Assembly: GCA_035541755.1 (NCBI GenBank) | Contig: DATKMQ010000069.1 | Location: forward strand, 1 to 42,684 | From: Syntrophorhabdaceae bacterium | Lineage (GTDB): Bacteria; Desulfobacterota; Syntrophorhabdia; Syntrophorhabdales; Syntrophorhabdaceae | DNA: 42,684 nt | Direction of reading: 5' to 3' | Shown: positions 1-9,063 of the stretch, piece after piece | Layout: the number at the start of each line of letters is the position of its first letter | How positions within the stretch are numbered: the first letter of the stretch is position 1 | The notes under the pieces: generated by a model | What the model was told of the DNA's origin: nothing | The model's input: only the letters and a program-made list of their open reading frames with translations | Databases searched by the model: none | Program-made: the position numbers and the translations under genes

Positions 1-1
1 C

Positions 2-1921
2 GATATCGATATCGACATCGCAACACACAGGAGAGAAGAGGTCATCCGGTACGCCTATGATACCTACGGAAGGGAAAATGCCGCCATGGTCTGTACCTAT
101 GTTACTTTTCAGGGGAGAAACGCGATCAGAGAAGTAGGAAAAGCCCTGGGGCTCCCCGCGCACCTGCTCGATAAAATGGCAAAGACCGTTTCTTCCTACG
201 GCGGGGCAGGGGCCGTTGAATCCTTGAAGGAGGTGCCCGAGTTCAGGTCTTATCTCAATTCCCGGGCGTGGACATACTTTTCCACACTCTGTACGGCCAT
301 AGCAGACTTTCCGAGACACCTTTCCATCCATGTCGGGGGCATGATCATAACCCCCCGGCCCATTGCGGAAATCGTGCCTCAGGAACACGCGAGGGCCGAA
401 GGAAGGATCGTCTGCCAATGGGACAAGGATGCGGTCGATGATGCAGGGCTTATTAAATTCGATCTTCTGGGCTTGAGAATGCTTTCCCTGATCGATGAAG
501 CCAGAGAGCTGGTACGGCAACACCGGGGCGTCCCCATTGATTTTGACAATATGGATTTCGACGACTCTTGCGTTTATCAGCTTATCTGCGATGCTGACAC
601 GGTGGGGGTTTTCCAGGTGGAGAGCCGTGCCCAGATGCAGACCGTACCGAAAGTCCAACCGCGCTCTATCGAGGACATCACGGTCGAAGTTGCCATCGTG
701 AGGCCAGGCCCTCTGCAGGGTAACATGGTACATCCGTTCATACGGAGAAGACAGGGCAAAGAGCCCGTTATCCACCTCCATCCCAAGCTCGCCCCGATCC
801 TGGGGGAGACATTGGGCGTTATCCTTTTCCAGGAACAGATCCTGCAGGTGGCAATGGAAATTGCCGGTTTCTCCGCAGGTGAGGCAAACAAGCTGAGAAA
901 GACAATGGGACGCAAGAACGCGCGCGAAGAGCTCATGAACTGGCGCGAGCGGTTTATACAAGGGGCGCTGAAACAGGGAATAGAAAGACAGCTTGCGATT
1001 AAAATATTTGAGCATATCAGCAATTTCGCAGAATTCGGTTTTTGCAAGAGCCACGCGGCGAGCTTCGCGATCCTCTGTTATCGTTCGGCGTATCTCAAGC
1101 GGTATTATCCGGCGGAGTTTTACTGCGCCCTGCTCAATAACCAGCCCATGGGGTTCTATGATCCTGAGGTCATCACGGGAGACGCAAGAAGGCACGCCAT
1201 CAAGGTGCTCCCTGTGGACATCAACAGGAGCATGTGGAAGTGTTCCATTGAGGCTCACGCGGTGAGGACCGGATTTATTTACGTGAAAGGCATCGGCGAG
1301 GAAAAGGCGGCTTCCATTCTCAAGCCGCGGGAACAAGGTCTCTTTGTATCGCTGCAGGATTTTATCGACCGGACAAATCTCGACAGCCTGTCTCTGCAAA
1401 ACCTCATTGCCGTGGGCGCTTTCGAGACCCTGCGGCGCTCCAGAAGACAGCTTCTCTGGCAAGCCGAGGCCATCAAGATGGCCGGGGGGTTACTCAGCAT
1501 GGGGGTTATTCAAGAGGAAGAGCTTCCTATCCCCGAGATGACGAGAGGGGAAGAAACCATTACAGATTATGCGTATCAGGGGTTTTCTGCGGCGCATCAT
1601 ATTATGGAGCTCTGCCGGGAGAGGCTGAACGGCTTGAAGGCTGTAAAAAGTGCGGAGCTTGCCCGTTTCCGGTCAGGGGCCACTGTGCTTGTCGGGGGAT
1701 ATATCGTCTGTCTCCAGATGCCCCCCACGGCCAAAGGGTTTGCATTTCTTACCATGGAAGATGAAGAGGGCCTCATCAATATTGTCGTGGCGCCCGACGT
1801 TTACCGGGCACACAGGGCGCTCATTCGACTCGATCCGCTTTTGCTTGTTCAAGGCACCCTTGAAAAAAAAGACGGGTTGATCAATGTAAAGGCGATCCAT
1901 TTCCAGACGCTGAAAAAGTAG
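2..1921 (+). CDS. dnaE2: Error-prone DNA polymerase ImuC/DnaE2, C-terminal part (5' end outside window)
   Basis: C-family DNA polymerase alpha subunit of the damage-inducible ImuA-ImuB-ImuC type. The frame is open from base 2; the first codons read DIDID, the PDxDxD catalytic aspartate motif, so the PHP domain and part of the palm lie upstream of the window. The rest holds fingers, the helix-hairpin-helix region and a final OB-fold domain (about residues 525-610 counted from the first internal Met at base 86). The block NQPMGFY followed by DARRH and VDINRS is characteristic of DnaE2 rather than replicative DnaE. The protein ends soon after the OB fold, so it lacks the tau-binding tail of DnaE1. 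imuA and imuB would be expected upstream. Nothing seen in this part is disrupted. Confidence 0.9.
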   Translation, partial: DIDIDIATHRREEVIRYAYDTYGRENAAMVCTYVTFQGRNAIREVGKALGLPAHLLDKMAKTVSSYGGAGAVESLKEVPEFRSYLNSRAWTYFSTLCTAIADFPRHLSIHVGGMIITPRPIAEIVPQEHARAEGRIVCQWDKDAVDDAGLIKFDLLGLRMLSLIDEARELVRQHRGVPIDFDNMDFDDSCVYQLICDADTVGVFQVESRAQMQTVPKVQPRSIEDITVEVAIVRPGPLQGNMVHPFIRRRQGKEPVIHLHPKLAPILGETLGVILFQEQILQVAMEIAGFSAGEANKLRKTMGRKNAREELMNWRERFIQGALKQGIERQLAIKIFEHISNFAEFGFCKSHAASFAILCYRSAYLKRYYPAEFYCALLNNQPMGFYDPEVITGDARRHAIKVLPVDINRSMWKCSIEAHAVRTGFIYVKGIGEEKAASILKPREQGLFVSLQDFIDRTNLDSLSLQNLIAVGAFETLRRSRRQLLWQAEAIKMAGGLLSMGVIQEEELPIPEMTRGEETITDYAYQGFSAAHHIMELCRERLNGLKAVKSAELARFRSGATVLVGGYIVCLQMPPTAKGFAFLTMEDEEGLINIVVAPDVYRAHRALIRLDPLLLVQGTLEKKDGLINVKAIHFQTLKK

Positions 1922-1985
1922 CGGAGCCACACGCGCCCTCTTCGAAACGGCCCTGCGGTCCCTGCATTCGTCATGGCCTCACGTG

Positions 1986-3161
1986 CTATTTGAATAAGTT
2001 GCCTTTGAGGATGTAATCCCAGTAAAAGTATTTGAGCAGATAGACGTGCAGATAGTAGGTCGCCCTGTCTTCTTTGACCTGCCTCAGGGCACGCGTGTAG
2101 TTGAAATGGACAAAGAAGGCGTGGCCAAAATCGGTGAGCACAGGACAGATCGTTTCCCCGTCATAGAGCGCCGATGGTTCTTTGCTTTGGAGTGTTGCCG
2201 TAAGCCGCGCGCGAAGCACCTGCGCCTCTTTACGCGATGCGGCAGCGGTCTTGGGGTTGGGGAAATTCGAGGCATCGCCGATCACAAAGATATTGCGCGC
2301 ACGCTCGACCTGAAGGGTCTCCTTATTTGCGATAACCCATCCAGCCTGATCGGTGAGCCCATCCACACCTTTCACCACAGGCTCCCCGCGATTTGGCGGT
2401 ACAACGGCCATAAGATCGAAGGTGAGTTTTCGTCCCGCACTATCCTCATAGGTGCCTGCTGCGCCATCGATCCTTATGGGTTTAAACTCGGTAAGTACTT
2501 CTATCCCGTTATCGTCGAGCCTTTTTCTCACATAGCTCTTAAAGGGTTCCATCTGCGGGGGCACAAACGGCGCGGGCACCGTGACCACGAGCCTCGTTTT
2601 CTTAAGAAGGCCACGGCGGCGTAGCGTGTCTGCACAGAGGAGAATAAACTCCGTAGGGGCGGCGGGACACCGGATCGGCATCTCGGTGATCGAAGAGACG
2701 ATGGTGCCGCCGTTAAAATCATCGAGGGCGTCTCGCAGGGCAAGGGCGCCTTGAAGCGTGTAGAAGTTAAAGACTTTTTTCTTTAATTCGAGCCCCGATC
2801 TCAATCCTTCGGGCGCCTCATCCGCATAGGTGAGGCCCGTAGCAATGATAAGGTAATCATACGGGAGATCTCCGTTTCGCAGTTGTACGGCCCTACTATC
2901 AACATCGATACCCGTGGCCTCATCCTGGCGAAACGTGATGTCATTGACGAGGAGTTTTCGTGTGTCCCTCACCAGGCTTTCAGGTGTGTCCATGTGAAAT
3001 GCCAGCGTTAAATATCCCGGCTGATAGTAATGCTTATCCTCACGGTCAATGACCGTGATCCCGACGTCATCAGCGCGAAAACTCTTCCGCAGCCTGTTCG
3101 CAGCCATAATGCCTGCAGCCCCAGCCCCAAGAACAACGACCTTTTTCCGTTGGTTACCCAT
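1986..3161 (-). CDS. Sulfide:quinone oxidoreductase-like FAD flavoprotein
   Basis: Two-dinucleotide-binding-domain flavoprotein of 391 residues. The N-terminal FAD site GAGAAG is at residues 12-17 and the second FAD motif GDAS is near 295. Cys165 (in MPIRCPAAP) and Cys339 (in ETICPVL) match the two redox cysteines of sulfide:quinone reductases, so electron transfer from sulfide or a related sulfur compound to the quinone pool at the membrane is likely; persulfide-handling relatives cannot be excluded. I chose the ATG at 3161 because GGGAGA lies 7 bases before it; an in-frame ATG at 3176 has no such site. The C-terminus carries an aromatic, amphipathic stretch consistent with membrane docking. 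It is followed by a short gap to the imuC end and is probably transcribed alone. Confidence 0.8.
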   Translation of the reverse strand: MGNQRKKVVVLGAGAAGIMAANRLRKSFRADDVGITVIDREDKHYYQPGYLTLAFHMDTPESLVRDTRKLLVNDITFRQDEATGIDVDSRAVQLRNGDLPYDYLIIATGLTYADEAPEGLRSGLELKKKVFNFYTLQGALALRDALDDFNGGTIVSSITEMPIRCPAAPTEFILLCADTLRRRGLLKKTRLVVTVPAPFVPPQMEPFKSYVRKRLDDNGIEVLTEFKPIRIDGAAGTYEDSAGRKLTFDLMAVVPPNRGEPVVKGVDGLTDQAGWVIANKETLQVERARNIFVIGDASNFPNPKTAAASRKEAQVLRARLTATLQSKEPSALYDGETICPVLTDFGHAFFVHFNYTRALRQVKEDRATYYLHVYLLKYFYWDYILKGNLFK

Positions 3162-3290
3162 TATTTTATCTCCCATCCCAATCTAACACCCTTTTTGCGA
3201 TGTGACAAGTACGGGAGGGATATGCTGCGGCAGCTTTTAAAAGGTAATCGTATTGTGGGGCGACCGGACGACCATCGATTAGCGGAGGAC

Positions 3291-4487
3291 TTAAGAGACT
3301 GCTTGCGCTTCACTGCCTCTTGTTCTCACATAGAACTGAAAATAGCAAAAGAGCATGAGGCAAATGAGGGCGAGGAAGAGAAACATTGCCGGGTAGCCTG
3401 TGACAGGGACGATGAGCCCCGTCACTGCGGGTCCCAGGGCCATTCCCAGATCTAAGAATGCGTTGAAGGACCCGAGTGCCCTGCCACTCGATGAACCCGA
3501 ATACTCGAGGGCATAGGCCATGGACGCGGGAACGAAAAATGAGGCGCCCGTGCCCCAGAGTAGTCCAACAAAAATAAACATAGAAACCGTCTTTGAAAAG
3601 GAGAGTATGATCATGGCCACCATGCATACGATAATCAGGATCAAAATGAGTTTTTCCTTGTCGTAGGTATCGAGGACTCTCCCTCCGAACGCCCGGCCAG
3701 CCATCATTGCTACAGCAGTTGCGGCAAAGAAAAGGCCCGGGTTTGTGACTCCGCGGTGAAGCGCATAGAGGGGCACGAAAGCCGTGAGGGCCCCGTACAC
3801 AAACATATGCAGGAAACCTGCGATGGAGGGAACAATAATCTTCATCTCAGGAAGAAAGGCGCTCGCGGCAAGACTGGTCCTCTCAAGCGTGCTTGGATTC
3901 TTGTGCCCCTTCATTCTCCCCGCCAGCAAGAAGGAACACAGGGAAAGGCCCGCGCAGCTCAGAAAGAAAGTCGTGAAACCGTATCGGTTGATGAGAAACA
4001 TGCCGGTGGGGGCAGCAATTGCCATGGCAAAATTGCTCGACAGCATAAAATAGGAGAGACCCTGACCCCGCTGTGCCGGAGGCGTGATGTTGACAATGTA
4101 TGCGAGGGCGGCCGTATGACAGCAGGCGAAAGCAACCCCCTGGGAGAATCTCACCGCGAAAAGGGGCCAAAAGGGACGAAACAGTATGAAGGCAACATAG
4201 GTAAAAGCAAAAAGCACGGTGCCACACAGTATGACTCTTTTCTCAGAGTACCTCGTGAGAACTGCTCCGGCAAAAAACCGGGAGACAACCGCCGCTATCC
4301 CCATGATGCCGACTAATAGACCTACCTCCCTTTCGGTTGAGCCTAGCTTTGCAAAATAGATTGGAATGGCGGGGTAGATGGACTGAAAGGCAAGTTGAAA
4401 AACAAAGACTACAATAAACCCGAGAACGAAATTATGGGTGAATAAGCTTCTGCCGGTATGATGAGAAATCCTTTCCTCGTTGTCCAT
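3291..4487 (-). CDS. Major facilitator superfamily permease
   Basis: A 398-residue polytopic inner-membrane protein with about 12 hydrophobic segments. The loop between segments 2 and 3 has a weak MFS A-motif (RFFAGAVLTRYSEKR), and a related repeat opens the second half (GRAFGGRVLDTYDKEK), typical of MFS_1 proteins. The central cytoplasmic loop around residues 190-210 is short and basic. Members with this layout are mostly drug, sugar or organic-acid transporters. No residues point to a substrate. It lies downstream of and in the same direction as the metallo-hydrolase at 4597-5610 with about 110 bases between, so they may be co-transcribed. Confidence 0.8.
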   Translation of the reverse strand: MDNEERISHHTGRSLFTHNFVLGFIVVFVFQLAFQSIYPAIPIYFAKLGSTEREVGLLVGIMGIAAVVSRFFAGAVLTRYSEKRVILCGTVLFAFTYVAFILFRPFWPLFAVRFSQGVAFACCHTAALAYIVNITPPAQRGQGLSYFMLSSNFAMAIAAPTGMFLINRYGFTTFFLSCAGLSLCSFLLAGRMKGHKNPSTLERTSLAASAFLPEMKIIVPSIAGFLHMFVYGALTAFVPLYALHRGVTNPGLFFAATAVAMMAGRAFGGRVLDTYDKEKLILILIIVCMVAMIILSFSKTVSMFIFVGLLWGTGASFFVPASMAYALEYSGSSSGRALGSFNAFLDLGMALGPAVTGLIVPVTGYPAMFLFLALICLMLFCYFQFYVRTRGSEAQAVS

Positions 4488-4596
4488 GGCACCTTAGTAT
4501 CACATTCGGAAGAAGGAACTGTCAATGAGTTTGACCGGTGGCCATCGTCTGGTTCATTATTTACAGACAGTTGGTCTGATACTGGAAGAAGAGTTT

Positions 4597-5610
4597 CTAG
4601 CGAGGCTGATTCAACGAATAGATGGCAACCTGCCCTTCCATCTTCTTTATCACCTCACCTCTTTCCTCAAGATATCTCAGGTGGGCAAAGGCTTCCCCGG
4701 TGGCAAAGAACGACTGCGTAACAGGAAAGGAGTCCCATGAGTCGGCATCGACATTCCAGGTCATCCTGGAGGCGAGATCATAGACGTTACGGCTCCCTTC
4801 CCGCAAGATGGCAAGCACCTCATTATTGCGTTGGCGATGGTGTTCTTTGATGGCGGTGATTCTGCTTCGGGGGTTCACAAAAGGGTGCCTGTGTCCCGGC
4901 AGTACCGTATCGATATCCAGGGCGTAGATCTTATCGAGGCTTGCGAGATAGTCCGCCAGAGGGTCCTCGAAAGCGGACTTTCCCTGAATGCCGGGGGTGA
5001 TATCCTTCAGTATATGGTCACCGGCGATGAGTATTTTTTTGTCCGGCTCATACAGGCACATATGCCCCTTGCTGTGGCCAGGCGTGTGTACGCACCTGAA
5101 CCGGTATCCCCCCCTCTCGAACACGTCCCCATCGTTGACGATCCGGAAGGCAAGCGTAACCCCGGATTTGTGCTGACGTCCGGCATACGGGGGGAAAATC
5201 TTTTCAGGATCCTTGTTCGGGAAGGCGCTCATGTGGAGAAACGCCTCAATATCAAGGAGACGGGTCTTGCCTTGTAATCCGGAAATGATTTGAATTTCCG
5301 GCTCGCTGATGTGTACGACCGATCCTGGATGAACCAGTTGGTAAACAAGGCCGATGTGGTCGCCATGAGAATGGGTCACAAAGAAATCTGTTTTCTCAAG
5401 ATCAACGTCAAGCTTTTTCACTGCTCGCTGCATGGCATCAAAACATCTCTCGTTGTACATGCCCGTGTCGATAATGAGATTACGCTCCCCGTCTCTGATA
5501 ACATACGAGTTAACTACTTTCAGGACGCTGTCAGGAAGAGGGATTTCCGCCCGGTAAAAGTCCGCTGCAACTTCCTCAATCACATGTTCACCGTTCTTCT
5601 TCGTCTGCAT
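4597..5610 (-). CDS. Metallo-beta-lactamase-fold hydrolase with C-terminal helical domain
   Basis: 337-residue MBL-fold metallohydrolase. The zinc motif HSHGDH is at residues 80-85, with further ligands in HTPGHSKGH, in the GDH block and in PGHRHP. After the MBL core (about 1-230) comes a helical tail of about 90 residues with a winged-helix-like look, as in LACTB2-type and related thioester or glyoxalase II-like hydrolases. A dinuclear-zinc hydrolase of an ester, thioester or RNA phosphate is likely; the substrate is unknown. AGGGT lies just before the ATG. A 7-bp perfect hairpin lies about 47 bases upstream of the start. Confidence 0.8.
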   Translation of the reverse strand: MQTKKNGEHVIEEVAADFYRAEIPLPDSVLKVVNSYVIRDGERNLIIDTGMYNERCFDAMQRAVKKLDVDLEKTDFFVTHSHGDHIGLVYQLVHPGSVVHISEPEIQIISGLQGKTRLLDIEAFLHMSAFPNKDPEKIFPPYAGRQHKSGVTLAFRIVNDGDVFERGGYRFRCVHTPGHSKGHMCLYEPDKKILIAGDHILKDITPGIQGKSAFEDPLADYLASLDKIYALDIDTVLPGHRHPFVNPRSRITAIKEHHRQRNNEVLAILREGSRNVYDLASRMTWNVDADSWDSFPVTQSFFATGEAFAHLRYLEERGEVIKKMEGQVAIYSLNQPR

Positions 5611-5656
5611 TTTCTACCCTTTAAGAATTATCTCTTTTCACGTTCGACGTGGCGCT

Positions 5657-5675
5657 GACCGCTTAAAGAGCGGTC
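5657..5675. repeat. Small perfect inverted repeat upstream of the MBL gene
   Basis: GACCGCT and AGCGGTC are separated by five bases (TAAAG). There is no U-tract on either side, so it is not a normal terminator. It sits just upstream of the leftward MBL gene and could be an operator or mRNA hairpin. The surrounding 5611-6119 gap otherwise holds only the promoter and the small frame listed next. Confidence 0.35.
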
Positions 5676-5802
5676 GAAAGGATTGTGCGATATTTGACGC
5701 CTTACGTCCTGCCAGTTATTATAAATCAACGGCACTCCCCACATCCAGGATAAAAGCGGGCTTGAGACAGGAGCGATGAGGTAGTTCCACGCGAGAGTAA
5801 CA

Positions 5803-5830
5803 TTGACTTTATGTGCCGTGCTGGTAAAAT
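5803..5830 (+). promoter_or_regulatory. Sigma-70-type promoter before a small ORF
   Basis: TTGACT at 5803-5808, 16 bases, then TAAAAT at 5825-5830: five of six matches in each box. Transcription would start near 5837 and run right into the small frame at 5849. There is no annotated rightward gene close by otherwise, which makes the match more meaningful. Confidence 0.45.
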
Positions 5831-5848
5831 GGTGATTGGTAACCGAAT

Positions 5849-5983
5849 ATGACGAGAGCCCGTTCCAGACAGCTTCGCAAACGACATGAGCCTCGCAAGA
5901 ATGGATGGCACAGCACCTGGTGGGGATTTGTTATCGTGATCCTTTTTGTAGCCTTGTTTGCGCTCAAAAGATGCCACATTTAG
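5849..5983 (+). CDS. Possible 44-residue basic single-pass membrane protein
   Basis: An ATG-to-TAG frame of 44 codons. The first 20 residues are strongly basic (several R/K in RARSRQLRKRH), followed by Trp-rich WHSTWWG and a hydrophobic segment FVIVILFVALFAL, ending KRCHI. This positive-inside plus one membrane span pattern is typical of small bacterial membrane proteins. A good sigma-70-like promoter lies 19 bases upstream; the ribosome-binding site is weak. It lies alone in a 509-base gap between leftward genes. I do not recognise a family; it may be spurious. Confidence 0.35.
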   Translation: MTRARSRQLRKRHEPRKNGWHSTWWGFVIVILFVALFALKRCHI

Positions 5984-6119
5984 CCAGGGTCTTAACCGCT
6001 CTATCGGGGGGATGAGGTCAATGCTGCCCCGTTCAGGAGTTAAGCCCTGCTCCCCCGCATGCACGACCGAAAGATTTCATTGCAATGATGTTTCGAGAAT
6101 TACCACTACGCGCAGGTGC

Positions 6120-6956
6120 CTACAGGGTGAGCTTCGATATGTGCGCGGCAATGGCCTCGACGACCTCAGGCCATGCCCCTCCATGAGGAAGATCGTGGCC
6201 CATGCCTTCGATAAGCAGTAGTCGTGCGTTGGGTATTGCCTGAACGGTATCTATCCCGCCCTCCACCGGCAAAAGCGGGTCGTCCGTACCGTGTACCACG
6301 AGGGTTGGTACGGTTACAGACGCAAGAGCTTTTCTCCTGTCGGGCTGAGAGCCGACAGCCAGGACCTGTCGCGCAGTCCCTTCAGGATAAAAAGAGCGGT
6401 CAAATGCTTTTCCAACGAGCATCCTTGTCCATGCCTCATCGAAGGCAAATCCGGGCCCTGCGAATGCTTTGAAGAGTGACACCATGTGGTCTATATGGGC
6501 TTCTCGTTCCCGTGGGGCCGGGGCAAAGAGAAGTTTCATCACTCGGGGATCTCCTGACGGAAGATCGGGATTACCGGTGGTGGAGTAAATTGAGATGAGG
6601 CTTAAGAGCCGTGAAGGGTGTCTAATCGCAATGGTCTGGGCGATCATCCCTCCCATGGAGGTGCCGCAGATATGGGCTCTCTCGATCTTTAAGGCGTCAA
6701 GGAGGCCCGCCGCATCGTCTGCCATATCGTCAAGGGTGTAGGCTCTCCCATCCTCGCATTTCGTAGAGAGACCGGCATCTCTGTTATCGAAACGTATGAT
6801 GTAGTTGCCCTCTGCGGCAAGATCCTTCCAGAGGTCGTCTTCCCAATAGATCAACTGATCGCTCAGTCCTCCAACGAGCAGGAGAGGCCGGTGGGAAGAA
6901 TTTCCGTATGTTTCATATTCGATATAGATACCGTTCGCGAATGCGCGAGACATCAC
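6120..6956 (-). CDS. Alpha/beta-fold hydrolase
   Basis: 278-residue cytoplasmic alpha/beta hydrolase. The nucleophile elbow GTSMGG places the catalytic Ser at 100; an acid follows in HGTDDPLLP, and the histidine in EGMGHDLP completes the triad. The oxyanion-hole stretch LVGGLSD is near residues 28-33. The family includes esterases, lipases, C-C bond hydrolases and 3-oxoadipate enol-lactonase-like enzymes; the substrate is not evident. Its ATG overlaps the stop of the upstream MBL gene by four bases (ATGA), so the two are translationally coupled and likely act on the same or linked substrates. Confidence 0.85.
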   Translation of the reverse strand: MMSRAFANGIYIEYETYGNSSHRPLLLVGGLSDQLIYWEDDLWKDLAAEGNYIIRFDNRDAGLSTKCEDGRAYTLDDMADDAAGLLDALKIERAHICGTSMGGMIAQTIAIRHPSRLLSLISIYSTTGNPDLPSGDPRVMKLLFAPAPREREAHIDHMVSLFKAFAGPGFAFDEAWTRMLVGKAFDRSFYPEGTARQVLAVGSQPDRRKALASVTVPTLVVHGTDDPLLPVEGGIDTVQAIPNARLLLIEGMGHDLPHGGAWPEVVEAIAAHISKLTL

Positions 6957-7900
6957 ATCTCCTTCAATCCGGGAGAGCCGGCTCTTACGGCCAGATGTTT
7001 CACCTGGGCCCTCAGGTTGAGCAGATACGGGACTTCGGGTTGTTTGATTCCTGTGTTTGTATCGTACTGCTCGGCCTTGATCTGCATTACCACTTTCTCT
7101 AAGGATCTATCTTCCTGCTCCAGCAGCTCATCCACCCGATCCTTGAACTCAATAGTTGCCTTGATGGACCGGTCGAAAAAGGTCCGGACTTCATCTCGCC
7201 CAACGAAAACAAGACGATGGCCCTGACAGAGTATCTCAGCAGGAAGTTCCGCGAGCCTCTTGAGGGACGAGAGGTAGAGGTCATAGTCGGTGAGAAACTG
7301 TACCACCACCGCATCGGTGCCATCCAGACATCCGCAGGCCTCGGAGGCAATGAGGGCCTTCTTCTCGGGGATGTAGAAGCTCATATGGTCCCTTGTGTGT
7401 CCAGGAGTGGCAAGTGCTTCAACGGTTACACCCCCGCCCAGATCTATGATCTCGCCGTCCTTCAGCTCCATGTCTATGGCGAAGGGCTGAAACTTCCTGT
7501 CTATCAGACGAGAGGCGTCAACCTCCGGAAAGGCTGCCACGATGGATTGGACCTCTTCATTGAGACTTTGAATCTGTTGCACGGCGTTCGGCCTTTGCAG
7601 GATCGTCTTTGAGTCGGGGGATGTGGCAAGCCTCATGGATGGAAACGCATCTTTCAAATAGGAAACCGCGCCACAATGGTCCCAGTGGACGTGCGAGATG
7701 AATGCGATCTGCGGTTCTTTCTTACCGAGCACGGAACGGATCGTATCGGCATAGAGACGACCGGCACATGTGATGCCGCCGTCGAAAAGCACGGGCGTCA
7801 CCCCGTCAAAGAGTTCTACGGGATAGACACTGAGTCCACAGACGTAAAAGGAATTTTTTATGAGACCGGCTGTATGTATGATCAAATAGACATCTCCCAT
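6953..7900 (-). CDS. Metallo-beta-lactamase-fold hydrolase
   Basis: 315-residue MBL-fold protein with the zinc motif HVHWDH at residues 70-75, a further His in ATPGHTRDH and a GHRLVF block. The usual fourth segment GDH is replaced by ASEACG, so metal binding may be altered. A helical extension of about 80 residues follows residue 235. It is first in a two-gene unit with the alpha/beta hydrolase (four-base overlap). The ribosome-binding site is weak (GAAAG before ATG). An AT-rich stretch at about 7925-7940 could hold its promoter. Function is a hydrolase of unknown substrate. Confidence 0.78.
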   Translation of the reverse strand: MGDVYLIIHTAGLIKNSFYVCGLSVYPVELFDGVTPVLFDGGITCAGRLYADTIRSVLGKKEPQIAFISHVHWDHCGAVSYLKDAFPSMRLATSPDSKTILQRPNAVQQIQSLNEEVQSIVAAFPEVDASRLIDRKFQPFAIDMELKDGEIIDLGGGVTVEALATPGHTRDHMSFYIPEKKALIASEACGCLDGTDAVVVQFLTDYDLYLSSLKRLAELPAEILCQGHRLVFVGRDEVRTFFDRSIKATIEFKDRVDELLEQEDRSLEKVVMQIKAEQYDTNTGIKQPEVPYLLNLRAQVKHLAVRAGSPGLKEM

Positions 7901-7985
7901 CTTTCAAATAATTTCAGGGCCAAGACATAATATATATAATGGAGGCTAACGATGCAAATCGGTGAGCAGGTCGCAGTATAGTGTG

Positions 7986-8402
7986 CTATTCTCCGATGAT
8001 TTTGACGAGGACTCTTTTCTTGCGCCGGCCGTCGAACTCACCGTAGAAGATTTGTTCCCAGGGGCCGAAATCGAGCTCTCCTTTCGTGATAGCAACCACG
8101 ACTTCCCTGCCCATGATCTGTCTTTTCAGATGACCGTCCGCGTTGTCCTCGCCGGTATTATGGCGATACTGCGAGACCGGATCGTGTGGTGCGAGTTTCT
8201 CAAGCCATACATCGAAATCGTGATGCAGACCCGATTCGTCATCATTAATGAAGACCGAGCTCGTAATGTGCATAGCGTTACAGAGGACGAGACCCTCTTT
8301 GATGCCGCTCTCATTGAGACACTCCTCGACCTCATGGGTAATATTGATAAAAGCTCTTCTTGTCGGCGTGTTGAACCAGAGTTCCTTGCGGTAGCTTCTC
8401 AT
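7986..8402 (-). CDS. YjbQ/UPF0047 family protein
   Basis: 138-residue single-domain protein that matches the YjbQ family over its full length. Family signatures present are [28 protein letters not shown] and the C-terminal [11 protein letters not shown]...KR block. Conserved His and Asp residues in these segments form the likely metal or active site. E. coli YjbQ has weak thiamin-phosphate-synthase activity; the true role of the family is unsettled. GAGAAGGA lies just before the ATG. It appears to be a stand-alone gene. Confidence 0.92.
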   Translation of the reverse strand: MRSYRKELWFNTPTRRAFINITHEVEECLNESGIKEGLVLCNAMHITSSVFINDDESGLHHDFDVWLEKLAPHDPVSQYRHNTGEDNADGHLKRQIMGREVVVAITKGELDFGPWEQIFYGEFDGRRKKRVLVKIIGE

Positions 8403-8635
8403 CTAATCCTTCTCCATACATGCGTGATTGGCGTTCATGAATCTATTCTCACGCAACATGGGTCGGAATTCAAGGAAAAACCCGGCGCGTCAGTTGTTTT
8501 GGATAAGATCCTTGGCGGCGTAGGCTGCCCGCGTGAACTTACCCGGTAGGCGAGGCTTTAGCCGGGCGCAAAAATTCCGCGCGCCGCCTTCGCACCCACC
8601 GTACACGGTCAACAGGTTGTCAGGTGCTCAATCTC

Positions 8636-8977
8636 TCAGATCACTATGTCGAGGATAGACTTCAACACCTCGTTCTGCGTCTTCAAGGCCTGAATGTTGG
8701 CCTCGTACCCACGTTGCGCGATCATCATCTGAGGGAACTCCACTGCAAGATCCACATTGGAAGTCTCCCGGGTAACACCGTACTGCTCAATCAAGGCCCC
8801 GGACGTATTTGACGTCATGAGGTTCACCTTGGGCAGCTCCTTCTCATCATCCGTGATGGTTGCGATTTTGGCTTTGTAGCCGTCGGTGTTACTGTTCGCG
8901 ATGTTGTGGGCGGCGTTGGAAAGCGTGTCCCCGAATGCAGTAAGACCTGAAATCGATGCACTGATTCCGGATATCAT
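8636..8977 (-). CDS. Orphan flagellar rod/hook-type protein (FlgC-like)
   Basis: About 113 residues. The N-terminus (SGISASISGLTAF followed by LSNAAHNIANSNTDGYK) is the flagellar rod N-terminal motif, and the end (SNVDLAVEFPQMMIAQRGYEAN) is the rod/hook C-terminal domain. The length is near that of FlgC (about 135) but short. No other flagellar structural gene is in the window, so this is an isolated copy; such orphans can be secreted rod-like proteins of other use. I place the start at the ATG at 8977: a TTG at 8995 would add six residues, but a sigma-28-like promoter overlaps that region and would start transcription around 8978. Confidence 0.75.
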   Translation of the reverse strand: MISGISASISGLTAFGDTLSNAAHNIANSNTDGYKAKIATITDDEKELPKVNLMTSNTSGALIEQYGVTRETSNVDLAVEFPQMMIAQRGYEANIQALKTQNEVLKSILDIVI

Positions 8978-8984
8978 GAATACA

Positions 8985-9011
8985 TTGTCGGACAAAATAG
9001 AGATAACTTAA
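8985..9011 (-). promoter_or_regulatory. Sigma-28-like promoter for the flagellar rod-like gene
   Basis: Leftward TTAAGTTA (9011-9004), 11 bases, TCCGACAA (8992-8985). This matches the FliA consensus TAAAGTTT-N11-GCCGATAA at 6/8 and 6/8 with exact spacing. The predicted start of transcription (about 8978) is at the ATG at 8977, so the message may be leaderless. Confidence 0.5.
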
Positions 9012-9030
9012 GGAAAAAAACAAAAATATT

Positions 9031-9057
9031 TTAAGTTTTTTTCGTTCATGCCGATAA
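9031..9057 (+). promoter_or_regulatory. Sigma-28 (FliA-type) promoter before the candidate selenoprotein
   Basis: TTAAGTTT (9031-9038), 11 bases, GCCGATAA (9050-9057): 15 of 16 positions match the FliA consensus with the exact N11 spacer. Transcription would start near 9064, where the ATG of the selenoprotein frame lies. Confidence 0.65.
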
Positions 9058-9063
9058 ACGGGT

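Noticed and set aside
2-20. Short gatatc-like tandem repeat at the window start
   Set aside because: It encodes the DIDID catalytic motif of the polymerase, so it is coding, not a microsatellite.
3756-4316. Rightward 186-codon open frame
   Set aside because: Antisense to the MFS permease gene, product of low complexity and no family resemblance.
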